This document shows, one piece after another, positions 8,848 through 16,568 of a stretch of DNA of 64,000 nucleotides (position 1 is its first letter; the number at the start of each line of letters is the position of its first letter). The stretch is from Phytoactinopolyspora halotolerans (GTDB lineage: Bacteria > Actinomycetota > Actinomycetes > Jiangellales > Jiangellaceae), in NCBI RefSeq assembly GCF_010550675.1, contig NZ_JAAGOA010000003.1, forward strand, positions 124,001 to 188,000. The letters run 5' to 3'. A program made the position numbers and the translations under genes. The notes under the pieces are model-generated. The model was not told where the DNA came from and searched no databases. It worked only from the letters and a program-made list of their open reading frames with translations.

Positions 8848-10335
8848 TCATGCGGAACGTTTCAGTGTGTCGGAGACATGCGGGAAGACATCGGCGATCT
8901 CGCCCGCGAGAAGGTGGCGCAGCCGCCGGCGCTCGGCCCGGCGGGATGGTTCCGCTGCGACGTTATGTTGCTCGCCCGGATCGACCGTGTGGTCGTAGAA
9001 CTCGTCGATATCGCGGGAACGGTAGATGTAGCGGACGTCGCCGGTGCGGACGGAGACATTGATCGCGTCCGATCCCGGGTCCCATTCGACGGGGTCCACG
9101 TATTCGCCGTTGGCGTCGGCATCCATGTTGTACAGAACGGTCTCCGCGGTGACGTGTGATCGCGTCGGCGAAGGGCTCGCCGATCCGACCATGTCCGCGA
9201 ACGACAGTCCGTCGTCGGCCTCGTTCCATGGCACGCCCGCCAGGTCGCAGAGGCTGCCCGCGACGTCCACCATCGACACCAGGTTCTCGACGCGGGCCGG
9301 TGACGTCACGGCGTCCGGGTGGCGCACGAGCAGCGGCACCCGCAGCGCCTCCTCGTAGTGGAGCAGATGGCCCTTCTCCATGAGCCGATGTGCTCCCATC
9401 ATGTCGCCGTGATCAGTGGTGAAGACGATGATCGTCCGGTCCAGCTGCCCGGTGGTCCTCAGGTACTCGACGATCGATCCGACCTGGCTGTCGACCAGCG
9501 CACACATGCCCAGGTAGTGGGCGATCATGTCGACCCAGCCCGGCTCGTCGAGATCCGCGTACTTGGTCGCGAACGTCGACTCCGACACCTCCTTCGGCTT
9601 GGTGCCGGTGCCGGTCGCGAAGCTGGCCGGGAGGCTCACCAGATCGCGGTCGATCAGCTGGTCGTAGGGGGCCGGGACGATCATCGGAAAATGCGGCGCG
9701 TTGAACGAGCAGGCGGCGAACCACGGCTTATCGGCGGGGGCGCCGTCCAGTGATCGCAGTAGCTCGCCGGTCTGCCACGTCTCCAGGTAGTCGTCGAGAG
9801 CGATCTGAGACGTGCCGCGGTGAGGTGCGGTCCGGAGGGTGCCGACGTCGGCCGGGGTGAGGTTCTCGACGTGCCCGGCGACGAGCTCGTAGCCCTGCTC
9901 ACCGGCGTATCGGCGGTACGCCTCGATGTAGCGCCCCCGGTCGCGGCCGTTCAGGACGGCGGGGATGGCCGAGCAGTCGGTGAAGCCCATGCGGGCCGGC
10001 GTAGTGCCGGGTACATGCCACTTGCCGTTGTAGATCGTGTGGTAGCCGGCCTCCCGGAACGCGCGGCCCAGCCCGGCTTCGCGTAGCTCGGGGTTGATCG
10101 CGCGCCAGTTGCCCAGGACGTGGTGGTGCCGGGGCATGCGTCCGGTCCAGAGGCTGGCCCGGGAGGGACAGCACAGCGGGAAGGGCGTGTACGCGCCGTC
10201 GAAGACGGTCGCCTCGTCGGCGAGACCATCCAGATGTGGTGTCCGTGCGGCGGGGTTTCCCGCGAAGCCCAGCGTGTCCCAGCGCTGCTCGTCGCTGGCG
10301 ACAAGGAGAACATTGAGTCTGTCGTCGTCCGGCAC
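8848..10335 (-). CDS. sulfatase, divergent copy C
   Basis: 495 residues from ATG 10335 behind GGGAGG. Type-I sulfatase with metal strand NVLLVASDEQRWD, activation motif C-C-P-S-R (Cys55 is the formylglycine precursor) and SLWTGRMPRHHHV. A second metal region reads VFTTDHGDMMGAHRLMEKG. No signal peptide. It is more distant from copies A and B, so a different sulfate position or sugar is likely. It diverges from the sulfatase at 10421 across about 85 bp holding one operator, and is followed by the lacI-type gene. Confidence 0.93.
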   Translation of the reverse strand: MPDDDRLNVLLVASDEQRWDTLGFAGNPAARTPHLDGLADEATVFDGAYTPFPLCCPSRASLWTGRMPRHHHVLGNWRAINPELREAGLGRAFREAGYHTIYNGKWHVPGTTPARMGFTDCSAIPAVLNGRDRGRYIEAYRRYAGEQGYELVAGHVENLTPADVGTLRTAPHRGTSQIALDDYLETWQTGELLRSLDGAPADKPWFAACSFNAPHFPMIVPAPYDQLIDRDLVSLPASFATGTGTKPKEVSESTFATKYADLDEPGWVDMIAHYLGMCALVDSQVGSIVEYLRTTGQLDRTIIVFTTDHGDMMGAHRLMEKGHLLHYEEALRVPLLVRHPDAVTSPARVENLVSMVDVAGSLCDLAGVPWNEADDGLSFADMVGSASPSPTRSHVTAETVLYNMDADANGEYVDPVEWDPGSDAINVSVRTGDVRYIYRSRDIDEFYDHTVDPGEQHNVAAEPSRRAERRRLRHLLAGEIADVFPHVSDTLKRSA

Positions 10336-10374
10336 GTGAACCTCCCGGAGTCACTTGAGTAGCATACTGATACA

Positions 10375-10390
10375 ACGATGTGTACAACGT
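10375..10390. promoter_or_regulatory. LacI-family operator between divergent sulfatases
   Basis: ACGATGTGTACAACGT has 7-bp arms with one mismatch. It sits in the short divergent region between the sulfatase starts at 10335 and 10421, so one repressor could control both directions. A partial extra half-site (AGTACAAC) follows immediately. Confidence 0.68.
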
Positions 10391-10420
10391 AGTACAACCA
10401 TGCCGACCCCGGGGGGACTC

Positions 10421-11866
10421 GTGGCCTCCAGACCCGCCGTCCTACTGATCACCGCCGACCAGCTCCGGCGCGACGCTCTGGGCTGCTACGGAAACGAAGC
10501 CGTGGCGACCCCGAACCTCGACCGCCTTGCCGCCGACGGCACCGTCTTCGACTGCACGTACACCGCCAGCCCGTGGTGTCTGCCCAGCCGTTCTTCCCTG
10601 CTCACCGGCCGATACCCGCACAATCACGGCGCGTACAGCAACTTCCGTGACACCCGGCTGTCCGCCGACGTGCCGAATCTCTATCAAGAGTTCGGCGCGC
10701 GCGGATACTCCGTCGGTCACATCGGGAAGTGCCATTACGCTCCGGTGCCCTACGGCGACACGCGGCCGGACCGGACGCTTCCGTACGAGGCATTCCGCGA
10801 GTACTACATGAGCCTCGGGATCGAGCACCTCGCACTTCAAGACGACAAGCAGGTGTCGGTCTGGTACTACGACGACTACGCCCAGGAGCTGGAGAAGGCC
10901 GGCCACCTCGAGGCCTATCGTGACGCGGTCTGGGACCGCGAGGCCCGCAAGGTGTTCCCGTTCCCCGGCCCGGCCGAGTGGCACCCGGACGCCTGGGTCG
11001 GCCGCAAGACGTGCGAATGGATCAACGGCGATGACGGCGCCCACGACAGCACTCGCGACGACGACCGGCCGAGGTTCATCTGGGCGTCGTTCAGCGGGCC
11101 GCACTTTCCCTTCGACGCGCCCGCCGAGTACCTCTCCCGGGTGGACGAGACGAAGCTGGGTGAGCCACACGTCGTCGCATCCGAGTGGGACGACCCGGCG
11201 CGGTTGCACTATCGAAGCTTCCACGGGCCCTCGCAGGGACACATGGAGGGTGGCGGCTATCACGACCGGGACGCCGACTTCTGGCGGCGGCTGCGGCTGA
11301 ACTATCACGCCAACGTCGCCCTCATCGACGACCAGATCGGTGAGATCATCGCCGCGGCGCAGGCCGCCTTCGGCGACAACCTCGCCGTCGTCTTTACCTG
11401 CGACCACGGCGAGATGCTGGGCAACCACGGCTTCTGGGGCAAGAACCGCTGCTTCTACGACGACGTTCTGCGCGTGCCGCTGATTCTGTGCAGGCCCGGA
11501 CGGGAGGGCGCCGGTACGCGTAGTGACCGGCTCAGCAGTCTGGTGGACGTCTACCCGACGTTGCTCGCCTTCGCCGACGCCGACGGTGCTGCTGCTGGTG
11601 CCGACGACGGTGTCGACGGCCGTCATCTCGACGGAGCCGGTCACACTCACGTGCTGGCCGAGGGCGAGCGGTTCCTCACCGTGACGGACGGGCGGTACAA
11701 GCTGGTCAACGCGCATGTCGGCGACACCGCCTACGCCGAGATGTTCGACCTCGAGGCGGACCCGCACGAGGTCGACAACATGGCCGGCAGCGATGACCAC
11801 GCCGCCGCCGAGCGTGATCTCCAGGCGGCGGCCCTCGGCGCACTCGTCAACGCGGCTCTCCCGTGA
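10421..11866 (+). CDS. sulfatase, copy D
   Basis: 481 residues from GTG 10421, chosen because GGGGGGA lies just upstream; ATG 10400 is in frame but has no ribosome site, and the frame's first codon at 10355 lies before the operator. The protein opens with the metal strand PAVLLITADQLRRDALGCYG. The activation motif is C-L-P-S-R (Cys53 from this start), then SSLLTGRYPHNHG. A second metal segment is TCDHGEMLGNHGFWGKN. No signal peptide. It is transcribed alone, divergently from the 8848 sulfatase, and ends in a strong hairpin. Confidence 0.92.
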   Translation: MASRPAVLLITADQLRRDALGCYGNEAVATPNLDRLAADGTVFDCTYTASPWCLPSRSSLLTGRYPHNHGAYSNFRDTRLSADVPNLYQEFGARGYSVGHIGKCHYAPVPYGDTRPDRTLPYEAFREYYMSLGIEHLALQDDKQVSVWYYDDYAQELEKAGHLEAYRDAVWDREARKVFPFPGPAEWHPDAWVGRKTCEWINGDDGAHDSTRDDDRPRFIWASFSGPHFPFDAPAEYLSRVDETKLGEPHVVASEWDDPARLHYRSFHGPSQGHMEGGGYHDRDADFWRRLRLNYHANVALIDDQIGEIIAAAQAAFGDNLAVVFTCDHGEMLGNHGFWGKNRCFYDDVLRVPLILCRPGREGAGTRSDRLSSLVDVYPTLLAFADADGAAAGADDGVDGRHLDGAGHTHVLAEGERFLTVTDGRYKLVNAHVGDTAYAEMFDLEADPHEVDNMAGSDDHAAAERDLQAAALGALVNAALP

Positions 11867-11874
11867 CCCCCCCT

Positions 11875-11932
11875 CCCATGATCATCGAGTATTCGCGGTG
11901 CTATGACGCCGCCTATCCTCGATGATCATGGG
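11875..11932. terminator. bidirectional terminator hairpin
   Basis: Perfect 15-bp arms (11875-11889 and 11918-11932), each with an ATGATCAT core, separate the convergent sulfatase and substrate-binding-protein genes. The right arm runs into a 20-bp tandem duplication. Confidence 0.82.
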
Positions 11933-11963
11933 CCGTAGTCCTGGATCATGGGACGTAGTCCTG
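11924..11963. repeat. 20-bp tandem duplication spanning a stop codon
   Basis: Two 20-bp copies (11924-11943 and 11944-11963) differ at one base. The second contains the last codons and stop of the adjacent substrate-binding protein; the first lies beyond the stop and forms part of the terminator arm. Confidence 0.8.
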
Positions 11964-13409
11964 CTTCGGCTTCCAGTCGGGGAACGCATAGTCGCTGGCG
12001 TCGACCTTCGCGCCCTTCTTCTTGGCCTCGCCGATGGCGCGATCGCGCTCGGCCATCGCCTTCGCGCTGAGGTCCTTCAGCGCCTGCGCGTAGTCGTCGA
12101 CATCGCCGCTGAACGCGCCGGACACGATGGCGCCGAAGCTGGGCTCGATGGGCTTGCGCTCGGCCTCGACCATGTCGATCTCCGGGTTCTGCACCACCGG
12201 CGTCGGCGCCAGGAAGCTCTGTTCGGCGAACCAGTCCATCTGCTGTGCCCAAGCGGGGTGAACATCGGCGCCTTCGACCGCGGACAGGTCGAGCGGCGGC
12301 TGCGCCATGCCTTCAGCGATGCCGATGTAGTACTCCGTGCTCGTCTGGTGGCCCATCAGCTGGGGTGCGACGTCAGCGTGTCGCGACGCCGCGGACAAGA
12401 AGTAGACGCCGCTCCCCACGCGCCGATAGGTCACCCGGTCGGACGACGCGTCCGGCACGAGGATCGGTGCCGAGCCGAGTCTGTCCAGGAACTCCGGCGC
12501 ATCCGACTGAAGGCTGCCGGCACACCACGGACCGTCGAGGTAGAACCCGGCCGCCCCGGCCGCCCAGCGAACCCGGCCCTCCTTGTCGATCAGTGTCTGC
12601 GAGCCCGGGAACAACAGGCCGTCTTGCTGAAGCGACAGCAAGAACTCGATGACGTTGAGGTAGGCCTCATGGTGGTAGACGATCTCACCGGAGGCGAACT
12701 CGAGACCGTCGAAACCTTCGAACCCCGCGGGCTGGGCCAGGAAATTGACGAGCTCTTGCACCCGTTCGGTCTGGGCGAGGTTGAAGATCCACCCGTATGT
12801 GTTGCCGCCGGCGGTGTCTTGTACCGCCTTGGCCGCCGCCCGGAACTCGTCGTACGTCGACGGCGGCTCGACGTCGGCCGCTTCCAGCATCTCGGTGTTG
12901 TACCAGGTCGTACACCAGTACTGCCGCTGCGCAAAGATCGGGACGGTGTAGATGTCGCCTCCGAACACGTGAACGCCGTCCATCAGCGCACCCTCGGGCA
13001 ACCGTGACAGCGCCGCGTCGTCGAAGCGGACCGGCTGCAGCCAGCCCCCGTTGATCAGCGCCGACACCGGAAGGCCGAGCCCGGCAAGGCTATGTACGTC
13101 CGGAAGCTGGTCACTCTGCTTGGCCAACTGAAGCGCCTCACCGAGCTCCGGCGGTGGGTAGTTCGTGTAGTCGACCGCGATCCCGGAGTCCTTCTCGAAC
13201 TGCTCGAAGAACTGTTCGTTGACCGGAATCAGGTTGAGGTTGTGATCCCACCACGTCAACGCGCCGTCGCCGCCGGAGCCCGACGCGCTGCCGCCCCCGA
13301 CTCCGTCATCGCCCCCACCGCCGGGCGACGTATCGCACGCACCGAGAAGCGTGGCGGCGCCGAGCGCGCCGGCGCCTCGGAAGAGTCCTCTGCGGGAAAG
13401 TTCGCTCAT
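11946..13409 (-). CDS. ABC transporter substrate-binding lipoprotein 1 (carbohydrate type)
   Basis: 487 residues from ATG 13409. The N-terminus has a twin-arginine-like SRRGLF followed by a lipobox, LLGAC, so Cys25 should be lipidated after export. A Gly/Ser linker leads to the mature domain, which opens ALTWWDH. Family-1 sugar-binding features follow: LPDVHSLAG, GDIYTVPIF, YDEFRAAAKAVQ and GAAGFYLDGPW. The end reads YAFPDWKPKQDYVP. It is one of three paralogues in the locus, all with TWWDH near the mature start and a FPDW-x-P-x-x-DY-type end. It is the last gene of a seven-gene minus-strand run that includes the two permeases. Confidence 0.93.
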   Translation of the reverse strand: MSELSRRGLFRGAGALGAATLLGACDTSPGGGGDDGVGGGSASGSGGDGALTWWDHNLNLIPVNEQFFEQFEKDSGIAVDYTNYPPPELGEALQLAKQSDQLPDVHSLAGLGLPVSALINGGWLQPVRFDDAALSRLPEGALMDGVHVFGGDIYTVPIFAQRQYWCTTWYNTEMLEAADVEPPSTYDEFRAAAKAVQDTAGGNTYGWIFNLAQTERVQELVNFLAQPAGFEGFDGLEFASGEIVYHHEAYLNVIEFLLSLQQDGLLFPGSQTLIDKEGRVRWAAGAAGFYLDGPWCAGSLQSDAPEFLDRLGSAPILVPDASSDRVTYRRVGSGVYFLSAASRHADVAPQLMGHQTSTEYYIGIAEGMAQPPLDLSAVEGADVHPAWAQQMDWFAEQSFLAPTPVVQNPEIDMVEAERKPIEPSFGAIVSGAFSGDVDDYAQALKDLSAKAMAERDRAIGEAKKKGAKVDASDYAFPDWKPKQDYVP

Positions 13410-13489
13410 ATTCGTCTCCTCGTTGAGATGCGGTCACGCGAGTGCTGGGTCTGCCGCGCGAGCACCGGACCGGCCACGCGAGCGCGGGA

Positions 13490-14953
13490 TCAGGACTTGG
13501 CGGCGGTCACGTAGTCGGAACCTGGCTGCCAGTCGGGGAACGCCCAGTCGTCCACGCTCACCTCACCGCCGCCTGCCTCGGAGATCGCCGCCTCGCGGAC
13601 CTTCTCCGATTCGTCGCTGAGCTTCCGCAGAGCGGCTTGAAGATCGTCGACCTGTCCGGTGAAGGCCCCCTGCACGATCGCGCCGAGACCGGGTTCCACC
13701 GGCGTGGTCGCAGCCTGCACCTCGGAGACCTTGGCGTTGCGGACCTGCGGTGACGGCCCCAGGAAGACCTGGTCGGTGAAGAGCTGCACCGCCCGCTTGT
13801 AGGTCTCATGCGCTTCGGAGTCCGCGACGGCCGCGAGGTCCAGGGGCGGCTGGTCCATTGCGGCGGCCAGGCCCTTCTGATAGTCCTCTGCGACGAACAG
13901 CTCCAGGAGCGCGGACGCGTCCTCGACGTTGCTCGTCTGCCCCGAGACCCAGAACGCCCCGCCGGTAGGCGCGCGGGTGATCACGGGTGTGCTGCCGTCC
14001 GGAGTGGGGATCGGCCCCACATCGAGCTGTTCAAGGACGTCGGCGAATTCGCCCACCACCACGCCCGCGTTCCAAGGCCCGTCGAAGAAGTAGCCCGCGG
14101 CGCCACTGGCCCAGCGTGCCCTGCCCTCCCGCGCGTCCAGCGAGCTGCTTCCCGGGAACAGAGTCTCGTCCTGTTGAAAGGACAGCAGGAACTCGATCGC
14201 CTGGACGATCGCCTCGTGGTGGAAGGCGTACTCGCCGGTGGTGAGGTCGATGCCGTCGCTACCACCGAGCTGCGATCCCGGGAATCCGGCGGTCTGAGCG
14301 AGTTCGAGGACGAACGTCTGCAGCCGCTCGGGGAACCCGACCGGCAGGAGGATGCCCGCGGCGCCGCTGTCCTGCACCGCAGCGGCGGCGGCGCGGAGGT
14401 CGTCCCACGACGCCGGCGGGCTGTCCGGGTCGAGGCCCGCGTTCTCCGCGACGTCGCGGTGGAACCAGTTCAGGGTCCCGTACTGCCGGAACGTGAAGAT
14501 CGGGAACGAGTACAGCTCGCCGCCGAAGGAATGAAGCCCAGGCGCTAGCGCCCCCTCGGGCAGCGCGGCCCGAATCGCCTCGGCGTTCGGCAGCGGCGAG
14601 AACCAGCCCTGCTTGACCAGCACGGACGGGGGCACCGCCACGCCGGCCATGGTGAACACGTCCGGGAGCTGCTCGCTACCGAACGCGATCTGCAGGGCCT
14701 CTCCCTGCTCGGCCGGGTTGTACACGGTGTACTCGACCGCGTGGCCGCCGTCCGCGGCGAATTGCTCGAAGACCGAGGTATGGAGGTTCTCCAGCGGTAG
14801 GAAATGATCCCACCATGTCAGCCGGCCGCCACTGGCTCCGGCGCCGCTGGGCTCGTCGTCCGATGCATCGTCTCCGCAGGCGCCCAGCGTGACGGCAGCG
14901 CCGGCGAGGGCCGCCGAACTGAGAAATGTGCGGCGAGTGAGGTGCTGGGGCAT
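13490..14953 (-). CDS. ABC transporter substrate-binding lipoprotein 2 (carbohydrate type)
   Basis: 487 residues from ATG 14953, chosen because GAGAGGAG precedes it; the frame continues far upstream without a start signal. The signal reads LTRRTFLSSAALAG and the lipobox LGAC (Cys26). The mature protein begins RLTWWDHFLP and ends FPDWQPGSDYVTAAKS. It has the same length and architecture as its neighbour at 11946, so the pair looks like a tandem duplication that has diverged. It lies between the sulfatase copy B gene and lipoprotein 1 in the permease operon. Different oligosaccharide lengths or sulfation patterns may explain retention of several binding proteins. Confidence 0.93.
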   Translation of the reverse strand: MPQHLTRRTFLSSAALAGAAVTLGACGDDASDDEPSGAGASGGRLTWWDHFLPLENLHTSVFEQFAADGGHAVEYTVYNPAEQGEALQIAFGSEQLPDVFTMAGVAVPPSVLVKQGWFSPLPNAEAIRAALPEGALAPGLHSFGGELYSFPIFTFRQYGTLNWFHRDVAENAGLDPDSPPASWDDLRAAAAAVQDSGAAGILLPVGFPERLQTFVLELAQTAGFPGSQLGGSDGIDLTTGEYAFHHEAIVQAIEFLLSFQQDETLFPGSSSLDAREGRARWASGAAGYFFDGPWNAGVVVGEFADVLEQLDVGPIPTPDGSTPVITRAPTGGAFWVSGQTSNVEDASALLELFVAEDYQKGLAAAMDQPPLDLAAVADSEAHETYKRAVQLFTDQVFLGPSPQVRNAKVSEVQAATTPVEPGLGAIVQGAFTGQVDDLQAALRKLSDESEKVREAAISEAGGGEVSVDDWAFPDWQPGSDYVTAAKS

Positions 14954-14966
14954 GGTGGTGCTCCTC

Positions 14967-16568
14967 TCAGACAGACACGTCGCTGTGACCTCTGTGGTGA
15001 CGTTCACCTCTGTGGTGGAACGGGGCATACCAGTTGTGTGGAGCTCGACGAGGTTCGTAGTTCGCATCGGGCAGGTCATCGGTGAGCCGGGTCGACCACC
15101 ACAGAAGGCGTTCGACCAGGTCGGTCCGGACATCCCGCAGGCCGGGGTCGTCCCACAGGTCGTCCAGCTCGAGAGGATCGGACGCGAGGTCGTACAGCTC
15201 GCCCCGTCCGACGTTGTCATAGGTGAGTTTCCAGTCACCGTGGCGCAGCATCCGGGTCGAACCGCTCTGCGTCACACTGTTGAGGCCGTCGAACGTGGTC
15301 CCCTCATACGGGAAGTGCAGCGGCGGCCGCGCGTCGTGGGCGTAGGGAATGCCGCCGTAGCCATGCTCGGCATAGACGCTGTCGAATTCCTCCCGCGGAT
15401 AGTCGTCACCGGTGAGCAGCGGCCAGAGGCTGCGGCCCTGGACACCCAGCGGCACGTCCTGGCCGACCGCCTCGCAGACGGTCGGAAAGAGATCGGCGAG
15501 CGAGACGAAGTCCACGGCATTGTCATGGTCGACGATGCCCGGGCCGACGGCGTGAAACGGAATACGCATCAGGGGTTCCGGAACGCCGGCCCCTTTCCGC
15601 TGCAGGCCGTAGTCGGCGAAGTAGTCGCCGTGATCGGCGACGAACATGATGATCGTGTTGGCGAGCAGGCCTCGGCCGTCCAGGTGCTCGACGAGCCTCC
15701 GGATCTGATCGTCCAGCAGCCGAAGCATCCCGCAGTAGTTCGCCCGGTACCGACGCCAGAACTCGTCGTAGCCGGGCCGCTTCTCCTCGATCAGCTCACG
15801 CAGCCACTCGAACATGCCGCCCTTCGCGTATGCCGCCTCCGGCCCGCCGCCGCGCTCGGGGATCTGCTCCTCACCGAAGAGCGAGAAGTACGGCTCCGGC
15901 ACCTGGAACGGGTTGTGCGGCTCGGGAAACGACACCCAGCTGAAGAACGGCTTGTCGGTGTCGCGGCCGTCCAGCGCGGAGATGGCGTCCGAGACGATCC
16001 GGTACGGAAACTGCACCTCCAGCGGGAACGGGGTCGGCTCGGTGGCCGGGCCATGGTCGATCGACGTCAGCCAGCCAGCGAACGCCCGTTGCTCGTCGGT
16101 GGTGTCCGGTCCGCGTTCGTGGCCGTACGGGCCGGCGAAGGAGTCGAAGTCCTGCTTGCCCCGGTACATGTGCGGCTTGCCGTTGAAGTGCACCTCGTAG
16201 CCCGCTCGTCTGAGCACGTCCAGCAGGTCGTCGCCGCGGATGACCTCATGCGTAGCGGAGTTCTGCCGTACCCGGTGCGTCGACGGCCAACGTCCCGTCA
16301 GCAGGCTGGTACGGGCGGGGACACATGCGGGGGCGGTCGTATAGGCGCGCTGGAACCGTGTGCCGGAGGCGAACAGTGAGTCCGTGAACGGCATCGTGTC
16401 CAGCGTGAACCCGTCGGCGGCTGTCAGACCGGCCCGGTGCTGGTCCGTCATCAGGAGCAGGATGTTCGGGTGCGTCACGCCTGACTGCTTCGGCTCCGAT
16501 CGCGTCACGCCTGACTGCTTCGGCTCCGATCGCGTCACGCCTGACTGCTTCGGCTCCGATCGCGTCAC
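14967..16568 (-). CDS. sulfatase, copy B, with tandem-repeat N-terminus
   Basis: 533 residues from GTG 16568, supported by AAGGAG at ideal spacing and by overlap with the upstream GH2 stop (GTGA). The first 30 residues are three exact copies of [M/V]TRSEPKQSG, then VTHPNILLLMTDQHRA begins the sulfatase domain. The activation motif is C-V-P-A-R with Cys82, and the second metal segment FVADHGDYFADYG. No signal peptide. It is the close paralogue of the 6227 sulfatase (both end RAPHNW-[HY]-A), and like it follows a GH2 gene with a one-base-step overlap. The repeat is absent from copy A and looks recently expanded. Confidence 0.92.
   Translation of the reverse strand: MTRSEPKQSGVTRSEPKQSGVTRSEPKQSGVTHPNILLLMTDQHRAGLTAADGFTLDTMPFTDSLFASGTRFQRAYTTAPACVPARTSLLTGRWPSTHRVRQNSATHEVIRGDDLLDVLRRAGYEVHFNGKPHMYRGKQDFDSFAGPYGHERGPDTTDEQRAFAGWLTSIDHGPATEPTPFPLEVQFPYRIVSDAISALDGRDTDKPFFSWVSFPEPHNPFQVPEPYFSLFGEEQIPERGGGPEAAYAKGGMFEWLRELIEEKRPGYDEFWRRYRANYCGMLRLLDDQIRRLVEHLDGRGLLANTIIMFVADHGDYFADYGLQRKGAGVPEPLMRIPFHAVGPGIVDHDNAVDFVSLADLFPTVCEAVGQDVPLGVQGRSLWPLLTGDDYPREEFDSVYAEHGYGGIPYAHDARPPLHFPYEGTTFDGLNSVTQSGSTRMLRHGDWKLTYDNVGRGELYDLASDPLELDDLWDDPGLRDVRTDLVERLLWWSTRLTDDLPDANYEPRRAPHNWYAPFHHRGERHHRGHSDVSV
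16478..16568. repeat. 30-bp tandem repeat x3 inside sulfatase 5' end
   Basis: Three 30-bp copies occupy the first 90 coding bases of the sulfatase and read GTCACGCCTGACTGCTTCGG-type units on the plus strand. Each copy adds ten residues in frame and carries its own GTG codon, so copy-number change would not break the frame. Confidence 0.9.

Noticed and set aside
8837-8848. ACGCTATAACGT as a sixth LacI operator
   Set aside because: Only outer bases match the motif and it overlaps the end of the sulfatase gene; too weak to list.
10442-11800. 452-residue minus-strand frame opposite sulfatase D
   Set aside because: Antisense shadow caused by high-GC third positions; composition is Val/Arg-rich without motifs.
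14889-16379. 496-residue plus-strand frame opposite sulfatase B
   Set aside because: Fully antisense to a gene with clear sulfatase motifs.
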